In this document: positions 1-5,106 of the stretch, piece by piece
Layout: the number at the start of each line of letters is the position of its first letter
Position numbering within the stretch: the first letter of the stretch is position 1
From: Aquificaceae bacterium
Lineage (GTDB): Bacteria > Aquificota > Aquificia > Aquificales > Aquificaceae
Direction of reading: 5' to 3'
Assembly (NCBI GenBank): GCA_025057715.1
Contig: JANWVD010000043.1
Span: forward strand, 1 to 6,847
DNA length: 6,847 bases
Notes under the pieces: generated by a model
The model's database searches: none
Seen by the model: the letters and a program-made list of their open reading frames with translations, nothing else
What the model was told of the DNA's origin: nothing
Made by a program: the position numbers and the translations under genes

Positions 1-1
1 C

Positions 2-1102
2 GAGGGGCACCCTGATAAGCTCGCTGACTTAATAGCAGACGCTCTGCTGGATGAGTTTATCAGGAAAGACCCTTATAGCCGCGTCTCTCTTGAGATTATG
101 GTCCATAGCGGCTTGACAATAGTCGCAGGTCATGTCTCTACCGACGGCTATGTAGATATCCATACAAATGTCCGCAAGACAATCAAAGAGGTTGGCTATA
201 ACCGCCCAGAATACGGCTTTGACGCAGATTCCTCGGCTGTTCTTACCTCTATCGAAGAGCAAAGCCCAGATATCGCAACTGGCATATTTTCAGATGGCGC
301 TGGTGATACTGCGACTGTGGTAGGATTTGCCTGCGATGAAACGCCCTCTTATATGCCGCTTCCAATATCTCTCTCAAATCTTATTGCCAAAAGACTCTCA
401 GAGCTCAGAAAATCAGGCGCTGCCACATTCCTAAGACCAGATGGCAAGGTCCTCATAGCGGTTGCATACGAGAATGAAGTCCCGCTCTTTGTCAAAGATA
501 TCGTCATCTTTTGCCAACATGAGCCAGACGCCGACCAAAAGATGCTCTTTGAGTTTATTTACGAAAGTGTCATAAAGCAATCAGTCCCCGCCTCGCTTTT
601 AAAGGATACAAAAGTCTTAGTTAACCCGTCTGGCAGGTTCGTTCTTGGCGGTCCTGCCGCGGATGTTGGTCAAACTGGTAGAAAGGCGGTCTCAGACGCA
701 TACGGCGATGTTGCATATTCTGGTGGGAGCTCCTTTTCTGGCAAAGACCCAACTAAGACCGACCGCACCGCATCTTACATGGCTCGCATGATGGCAAAGC
801 ACGTAGTAGCGAGCAATTTAGCCAAAAGGTGTCTTATCAAGATGGCTTACGCCTTTGGCGTTAGTTACGCCGTTGCCTTCGAGGTTGAGACATTCGGCAC
901 AGAATCAGTCCCCACAGAACTCATATCCAAAACCCTGCTTGAGATTTTCCCTACTTCCCCAAAGGGTATGATAGAGGCAATGTCTCTAAGGCGGCCTATC
1001 TATAAATCAACTGCCTGCTATGGTCACTTTGGCAAAGAAGGCCTTCCTTGGGAAGAGCTTAAACATCTCGAGGCTTTCTTAGAGCTCCAAAAGAGCGTCT
1101 AA
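2..1102 (+). CDS. metK: S-adenosylmethionine synthetase (MetK), 5' end missing
   Basis: Makes S-adenosylmethionine from ATP and methionine in the cytoplasm. The frame is open from base 2 and starts at the GHPDK motif, so only about 12-15 N-terminal residues lie outside; 366 residues are visible. In visible numbering: GHPDK 2-6, FDADS 73-77, EQSPDI 86-91, GAGD 99-102, MPLPI 118-122, LRPDGK 144-149, GRFVLGGP 211-218, TGRK 225-228, FSGKDPTKTDR 245-255 and CYGHFG 339-344 match all three MetK domains and the nucleotide/phosphate-binding lysines. Oddities: the usual GAGDQG reads GAGDTA, the GGGAFSGKD loop reads GGSSFSGKD, and His44 sits where E. coli MetK has Glu55, a methionine contact. The fold is intact and the frame unbroken, so I call it functional but divergent; a paralogue with shifted specificity is possible. 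It is the only + strand gene, and its last 24 bp overlap the convergent hisZ. Promoter and any leader lie outside the window. Confidence 0.96.
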   Translation, partial: EGHPDKLADLIADALLDEFIRKDPYSRVSLEIMVHSGLTIVAGHVSTDGYVDIHTNVRKTIKEVGYNRPEYGFDADSSAVLTSIEEQSPDIATGIFSDGAGDTATVVGFACDETPSYMPLPISLSNLIAKRLSELRKSGAATFLRPDGKVLIAVAYENEVPLFVKDIVIFCQHEPDADQKMLFEFIYESVIKQSVPASLLKDTKVLVNPSGRFVLGGPAADVGQTGRKAVSDAYGDVAYSGGSSFSGKDPTKTDRTASYMARMMAKHVVASNLAKRCLIKMAYAFGVSYAVAFEVETFGTESVPTELISKTLLEIFPTSPKGMIEAMSLRRPIYKSTACYGHFGKEGLPWEELKHLEAFLELQKSV

Positions 1103-1900
1103 GTATATAGCCCCGCCAACGGCTGGCAGGTCCCTACCAAGGGCCTTATAAAGCCCGTCGTATCGCCCCCCACCGGCTATAGCATTTGGCGACCTTTTGC
1201 AAAAGAACTCAAAAACCATCCCAGAGTAATACTCTTGCGACCTTATCTCTGATAGGTCAAATTCCACATCGCCCACGAGCTCAGATAGCTCAATCATCCT
1301 CTCAAGGGACTTTCTCAAGCTCGGATACTTTTTCATAAACCCCTCTAAGAGCTCTCTCCCACCTTGCGCAAGGACAAGCTCTTTTAGCTCTTTGTGAGAG
1401 CTCAGCAAGCTTAGATTCTTCTCAAGCACCGCTCTAAAGAGCTCTTGATTGCCCTTTATGAGCCAGCGCACAATAGAGACATCCCCCATTATTATCTTAA
1501 AATCATCAAACGCGCTTACGCGCAGGAATTTTTTTATCCTCTCAAGAACGAGAGCCTCGGCGCTTATGCTATCATCACCTATGACCTCAATACCAAGCTG
1601 GAAGCTCTCGCCCTTGGTGCTAAAGGTGCTACCAAGGTAAAAAACCCTAAGCGGCAACTCAAGCTCTAAGTGCTTGCTTAAAAAATTAGCTACGCTCTCA
1701 GTCCAATCTCTTCTAAGGCACATAAAGCCGCTTCCAGATTGACCGACAATTAGTCCGTCAGCTGGCAGGGACTGATTCCTTAGCTCAATTGTAGGCAACA
1801 TCAAAAACTCAAAATCGCTAAAGACCTCACAGGCTTTGCAGATAAGATTCCAAAGCTTTTTGGACTTATCTAATCCAAAGTAAATCTCCTGAAATCGCAC
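1079..1900 (-). CDS. hisZ: ATP phosphoribosyltransferase regulatory subunit (HisZ)
   Basis: HisZ is a catalytically dead paralogue of histidyl-tRNA synthetase that pairs with short-form HisG to start histidine synthesis and is needed for its activity and histidine feedback. The 273-residue protein has only the class II synthetase core: LRRDWT at 62-67 (usual LRPDMT), QLGIEVIG 101-108, YYSGMVFE 224-231, GGGRYDGL 243-250 and PAVGGAIYLDAL 259-270. The C-terminal anticodon-binding domain is absent. The motif 2 arginine (usual FRxE) is replaced in FSTKGE 93-98, and the motif 3 arginine (usual GLER) is absent in YLDAL, which argues against an active HisRS. The start is GTG, two bases after the pabB stop, with no clear Shine-Dalgarno sequence before it, so reinitiation after pabB is likely. 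The 3' end overlaps metK. No hisG is in the window. A degenerate HisRS-like protein of other function is the main alternative. Confidence 0.88.
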   Translation of the reverse strand: MRFQEIYFGLDKSKKLWNLICKACEVFSDFEFLMLPTIELRNQSLPADGLIVGQSGSGFMCLRRDWTESVANFLSKHLELELPLRVFYLGSTFSTKGESFQLGIEVIGDDSISAEALVLERIKKFLRVSAFDDFKIIMGDVSIVRWLIKGNQELFRAVLEKNLSLLSSHKELKELVLAQGGRELLEGFMKKYPSLRKSLERMIELSELVGDVEFDLSEIRSQEYYSGMVFEFFCKRSPNAIAGGGRYDGLYKALGRDLPAVGGAIYLDALLEL

Positions 1901-1902
1901 TT

Positions 1903-2919
1903 TTAAATTCTAAACGCTTCGGTTTTTAAATTAACCTCTTCCCACTCTCTTTCCGGATTTGAATCAAAAACTATTCCAGCCCCAGCAAAGTAGGAGGCTA
2001 TGGAATCAACAATGTGCGAGGTTCTTATAAGAACGCTTAGAATGAATTCATCACCCTTTAAAATCCCAGCACAACCGCAATAAAACCCTCTTGGGTGAGG
2101 CTCTAAGCTATCTATTATCTCAAGCGCGCGCCTTTTAGGCGCGCCAACAACAGAAGCGGGTGGAAAAGTATTCAACAAAATCTCAGAAATCCCAAGCTCA
2201 GTGATTGAACTTACGCAAGAGACCATCTGATAAAGCGTGCTAAAGCCCCTAAGCTCAAACAAGCTATCCACCTTTACGCTTCCCGGCTTTGAAACTCTCG
2301 CAAGGTCGTTTCTTACTATATCAACAATCATCAAGTTTTCCGCCTTGTCCTTTTTGCTAAGAGTCAGCTCCTGCATAGATTTCGCAGTCCCCTTTATCGG
2401 GCAGCTCGTTAGTCTATTCCCCTCTTTTTTCAAAAAGAGCTCCATAGAACCGCTAATTATCTCAAGCCCCTCAAGCTTTAGGTAAAATCCAAAAGGAACT
2501 GGCTGCTTCTCAATAAACCCCAAAAAAAGCGACCTACCATCCCCAATAAGCTCAAAGTCAAACCTGTTTGTCAAATTTAGCTGGTAAATATCCCCTTCTT
2601 TTATTAATCTCTTAACCTCTTCAATCTTTTTGATAAAGTCTTCTCTTTGGATGCTTTGCGAAATTTGAATAAGTTTTACCCTGTTTTTTCCACCAAAATA
2701 TCCCTCAAAGTCCTCAATCTCAATTAAAATCACCTTCTCAAAGCCGTATTTTTTTAAATCTAACCTCATTGATTCAGAGGATTTCGAAAATGGCACAATT
2801 AAGAACCCAAGAGCTCTCGACTGAATCTCTTTTAAGCTATCAAAGACCCTAAAGCCTTTTATCTTTGACTTAAGTATGCCGCTGCTTCTAAGCCACTCTC
2901 CGCAAAGCAAAAGCTCCAT
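1903..2919 (-). CDS. pabB: Aminodeoxychorismate synthase component I (PabB)
   Basis: A chorismate-utilising enzyme; PabB aminates chorismate to 4-amino-4-deoxychorismate for p-aminobenzoate and folate, using ammonia from a PabA glutaminase. Visible motifs: GDIYQLNLT 109-117, SGSMELFL 156-163, CPIKGT 173-178 (lysine form typical of PabB rather than the PIAGT of TrpE), ENLMIVDIVRNDL 194-206, YQMVS 230-234, FPPASVVGAPK 252-262 (a variant of the usual PGGSITGAPK), YCGCAG 280-285 and a C-terminal DSNPEREWEE 319-328. At 338 residues it is a short form: the N-terminal region is much reduced compared with the ~450 residues of E. coli PabB, and no PabC lyase is fused. The ATG lies 11 nt after the tRNA-Arg 3' end and has no Shine-Dalgarno sequence. 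hisZ follows after 2 nt. TrpE or isochorismate synthase are less likely from the PIKGT motif and length. Confidence 0.9.
   Translation of the reverse strand: MELLLCGEWLRSSGILKSKIKGFRVFDSLKEIQSRALGFLIVPFSKSSESMRLDLKKYGFEKVILIEIEDFEGYFGGKNRVKLIQISQSIQREDFIKKIEEVKRLIKEGDIYQLNLTNRFDFELIGDGRSLFLGFIEKQPVPFGFYLKLEGLEIISGSMELFLKKEGNRLTSCPIKGTAKSMQELTLSKKDKAENLMIVDIVRNDLARVSKPGSVKVDSLFELRGFSTLYQMVSCVSSITELGISEILLNTFPPASVVGAPKRRALEIIDSLEPHPRGFYCGCAGILKGDEFILSVLIRTSHIVDSIASYFAGAGIVFDSNPEREWEEVNLKTEAFRI
2126..2144 (-). other. GC-rich hairpin inside pabB
   Basis: GCGCGCC and GGCGCGC form a perfect 7-bp all-GC stem around a 5-nt loop (UAAAA in the mRNA sense). It lies over the codons for the PKRRALE stretch following the conserved GAPK motif. 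No U-run follows, so it is not an intrinsic terminator. It may affect ribosome or polymerase movement, or be a by-product of the protein sequence. Confidence 0.5.
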
Positions 2920-2930
2920 TTTTTAAAGTG

Positions 2931-3004
2931 CGTCCCTGGGAGGATTCGAACCTCCGACCTCGAGATTAGGAATCTCGCGCTCTATCCTGCTGAGCTACAG
3001 GGAC
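2931..3004 (-). tRNA. tRNA-Arg, anticodon CCU
   Basis: A complete 74-nt cloverleaf reads on the - strand: acceptor GTCCCTG/CAGGGAC, then TA, D arm GCTC-AGCAGGATA-GAGC, a G at position 26, anticodon arm CGAGA-TTCCTAA-TCTCG, a 5-nt variable loop AGGTC, T arm GGAGG-TTCGAAT-CCTCC, and discriminator G. All stems pair perfectly. The anticodon CCT reads AGG, a codon used often in the neighbouring genes. A20 in the D loop and C35 in the anticodon fit known arginine identity elements. CCA is not encoded (the discriminator is followed by CAC), so a CCA-adding enzyme is required. The gene sits inside the - strand cluster, 7 nt after the ogg stop and 11 nt before the pabB ATG, so it is probably cut out of a polycistronic transcript. 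It has no separate promoter that I can see. Confidence 0.97.
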
Positions 3005-3011
3005 TATCAAG

Positions 3012-3707
3012 CTATTTTACAACCGCCCCGGTCATTAGGTAAAATATTACTAAATCCAGCTCCCCAAGGCTCAATCTTAAATTCTTGGCAATATCTTGCA
3101 AAGCACTCTCTGCAAGAAAGTAGTTTTTAGGCTCTAACCCAATGGATTTTAAAAACCTCATGATGTGCCTATCGACTATGGCAATGTCAAGCCGCCCCGT
3201 GTTTCTTAAAAAGTGCGATGCCTCCTTTATCCCAAAGCCCTCTACCTTTAGCTTTGAATCTCTTCTATATAGCTCTTCTCTGACCTCTTTAGAATGTTTG
3301 TTTGAGCTAACTAACCTAAAGATATCTTGTGCTTTCTCTCTTGCTTTTAAAATTCTGCTTGCCCGATTTGGGAATCTATATCCAAGTGATTTTAGCCTCT
3401 CTCTTAGCTCTGCTTCGCTTAGGTATAGAAATCCCTCTATCCCTATCTGGCTTTGGATTTTAACGGCTCTTGATGCAGAAAACCCCGCAGTTAAGATGCA
3501 AAAGCAGAGCTCTGAAAAAAGGTCTGCCTCGTATTCTATCCCCAACAGCCTCCGGAAGTTAAACCTAACCCTGCCCTTTTCCCCAAGAGTTTTGAATTCC
3601 TCTATTCTTTGACTGATTTCAGTCTCTTTTAATGAGCTCAAAGAGCGCTTTAGCGCTTCCAAGCCCTTCGCTTCCTTTAAGTCCCATAAGCCTTGCAATC
3701 TCTTCAA
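3012..3707 (-). CDS. ogg: 8-oxoguanine DNA glycosylase/AP lyase, Ogg2 family
   Basis: Removes 8-oxoguanine from DNA and cleaves the resulting abasic site. This is the helix-hairpin-helix family best known from Methanocaldococcus and Thermotoga. From the longest start: ELCFCILTA 66-74, helix-hairpin-helix VEGFGIKEASHFLRN 155-169 with catalytic Lys161, and VDRH 178-181 with catalytic Asp179. The chain ends in lysine (GAVVK), the residue reported to help Ogg2 enzymes tell 8-oxoguanine from guanine. About 16 residues around 46-61 look inserted relative to the Thermotoga protein as I recall it. There is no ATG or GTG in a usable position; candidate starts are TTG at 3707, 3698, 3662 and 3638. AGGAGG at 3709-3714 is 10 nt from the 3698 TTG but only 1 nt from 3707, while 3662 best matches family length. 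Depending on start the gene overlaps recN by 20-89 nt, implying coupled translation. Family call is firm; the exact start is not. Confidence 0.92.
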   Translation of the reverse strand: MKRLQGLWDLKEAKGLEALKRSLSSLKETEISQRIEEFKTLGEKGRVRFNFRRLLGIEYEADLFSELCFCILTAGFSASRAVKIQSQIGIEGFLYLSEAELRERLKSLGYRFPNRASRILKAREKAQDIFRLVSSNKHSKEVREELYRRDSKLKVEGFGIKEASHFLRNTGRLDIAIVDRHIMRFLKSIGLEPKNYFLAESALQDIAKNLRLSLGELDLVIFYLMTGAVVK

Positions 3708-5106
3708 GCCTCCTCTCGTCTGATAATTCCTCTATGGCTGCTTTTGAATGATTAAGCTTAAATGCTTTAAAGTGTCTATCTGCAAAGCCTGCTAATATCG
3801 GTGAGTGGGTGATTGCCAAAACTTGCATCTTTGTAGAGAGCTCTTTAAGAAACTTAGCCACCTTATGCGCGCTCTCGCCGCTTAGCCCGGCATCTACCTC
3901 ATCTAAAAGATAGGTCCCGCTATTTCCTGCAAGGATAAAAACCCCAAGCGATATTCTTGAAAGCTCGCCACCTGAAACTTTTTTAAGAGGTATTAAATCC
4001 CCACCTGTGCTAAATAAAAACTGCGGCGCTTCTTCGTTGCTAATATCTATATCAACATTTGCACCTTTAAGTCCTAAAACTTCAAGAACTTCCCTGAGTT
4101 TTTCGCAAAACGGACCTTTTTTCTCGCTTAGTTTTCTAAATAGCTCTTCTCTAACTTGGTTTATTGAGCTTTCTGTGCTTTTTAGCATCTCTTGAGCTTT
4201 TATTAACTCATCTTCTAATAGCTCAATCTTGGATAGCTTCTCTTTAAGCTCTTTGAGGTGCTCAAAGACCTGTTCAAAACCCATTTTGTATCGCCTTGCT
4301 AAGTTTTGCGCTTTGAAGACCTTTTGGTTTAGCTCTTCAATCTCCTCTTCGGATATGCTGATTATTTTCTTTGATGTTGACCTCTCAAGCTCGTCAATTT
4401 TGTCATAAAGTTGCTCTATTTCGCTTTGGTTTTGCAAAAGACTCATGAGCTTTTTTAGCCCTTGCTTTAGGCTGGAAAAGACCTCAAGAGCCATCACCAG
4501 CTTTTTGTTCTCTTCCTCTATCAAAGAGAGCTCTTGCAGTCTTGATTTTGCCATTTGGTATGTCTCGGGCGTTAGCCCGCAGGATTCAATTTGCGCTATC
4601 TCTTCCTTTAGGAGCTTTTCAAGGGTTGGTTTTTGAGTAGCTATCGAGCGAAGCTCGGTTATTTGTTCTTCTAACTTAAGCTTTTCTCTTTTAAGTTCTT
4701 GGAGCTTTAGCCTAAGCTCGGTGGTGTTAGCAAAGTTATCAAGCACCTCTCTTTGGAATTCTTGCTTTAGCAGCTTTAGCTTGTCGTTTTGCCCGTGAAA
4801 AAACACCTTTGAGAGAATCTCTTGTGCCTCTCTCTTTTGGCTTTGCTTGCCGTTTATGTAAAACTTGGATTTACCTAAGCGCGTTTCTCTTCTTAGCTTT
4901 ATCACCTTTTCGTCTTTTAAAATCATAGCCTCTACAAGGGCTTCTGGATGGCTTTTTGTATCTTCCCCCATTAAAAAGCTAATGCTTCCAAACATCAGGG
5001 ATTTACCGCTTCCGCTCTCCCCGGTGATTACATTAAACCCCTCGTGAAAGCTGAGCTCTTGGTTTTCAAAGATTAAAAACTTCTCAATCCTTAAGCTAAG
5101 TATCAT
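3619..5106 (-). CDS. recN: DNA repair protein RecN (short form)
   Basis: An SMC-like ATPase that acts early in double-strand break repair and recombination. The N-terminal half-domain has IEKFLIFENQELSF 7-20 and Walker A GESGSGKS 29-36 (usual GETGAGKS), followed by FYINGK 82-87 and the Q-loop-like FFHGQND 102-108. The middle (about 130-335) is rich in Glu, Lys and Leu and is predicted as two antiparallel coiled-coil stretches. The C-terminal half-domain has signature VSGGELSRI 377-385, Walker B YLLDEVDAGLSG 399-410 and the His switch AITHSP 431-436. At 495 residues it is shorter than the ~553 of E. coli, mainly through a shorter coiled coil, with both ATPase halves intact. Its ATG overlaps the dnaA TGA as ATGA; GAGG lies 6 nt upstream within a small hairpin. 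Its 3' end overlaps ogg. Small SMC-like relatives are unlikely given the LDEVDAGLSG signature. Confidence 0.95.
   Translation of the reverse strand: MILSLRIEKFLIFENQELSFHEGFNVITGESGSGKSLMFGSISFLMGEDTKSHPEALVEAMILKDEKVIKLRRETRLGKSKFYINGKQSQKREAQEILSKVFFHGQNDKLKLLKQEFQREVLDNFANTTELRLKLQELKREKLKLEEQITELRSIATQKPTLEKLLKEEIAQIESCGLTPETYQMAKSRLQELSLIEEENKKLVMALEVFSSLKQGLKKLMSLLQNQSEIEQLYDKIDELERSTSKKIISISEEEIEELNQKVFKAQNLARRYKMGFEQVFEHLKELKEKLSKIELLEDELIKAQEMLKSTESSINQVREELFRKLSEKKGPFCEKLREVLEVLGLKGANVDIDISNEEAPQFLFSTGGDLIPLKKVSGGELSRISLGVFILAGNSGTYLLDEVDAGLSGESAHKVAKFLKELSTKMQVLAITHSPILAGFADRHFKAFKLNHSKAAIEELSDERRLEEIARLMGLKGSEGLGSAKALFELIKRD
3709..3714 (-). promoter_or_regulatory. Candidate ogg Shine-Dalgarno sequence inside recN
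   Basis: AGGAGG, preceded by GAG, is encoded by two consecutive AGG arginine codons of recN. It is one base from the TTG at 3707, too close to serve it, and 10 nt from the TTG at 3698, a workable spacing. It therefore favours 3698 over 3707 as the ogg start. Chance occurrence from Arg-Arg codons is possible because AGG is common here. Confidence 0.4.

Noticed and set aside
29..262. A - strand open frame opposite the metK 5' part.
   Set aside because: Shadow of metK; the + strand frame is conserved MetK through the whole stretch.
1445..1669. Open + strand frames antisense to hisZ.
   Set aside because: No family motifs; the overlapping hisZ frame carries all the conserved blocks.
2931..3004. 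tRNA gene as an integration site for a mobile element.
   Set aside because: No integrase, no duplicated tRNA 3' end, and core genes lie tightly on both sides.
3142..3612. A 156-codon + strand open frame opposite ogg.
   Set aside because: Low-complexity Ser/Leu-rich translation typical of an antisense shadow; the - strand encodes a clear Ogg2.
4566..4579. CGGGC-GTTA-GCCCG hairpin inside recN.
   Set aside because: Five base pairs in coding sequence, expected by chance at this scale.
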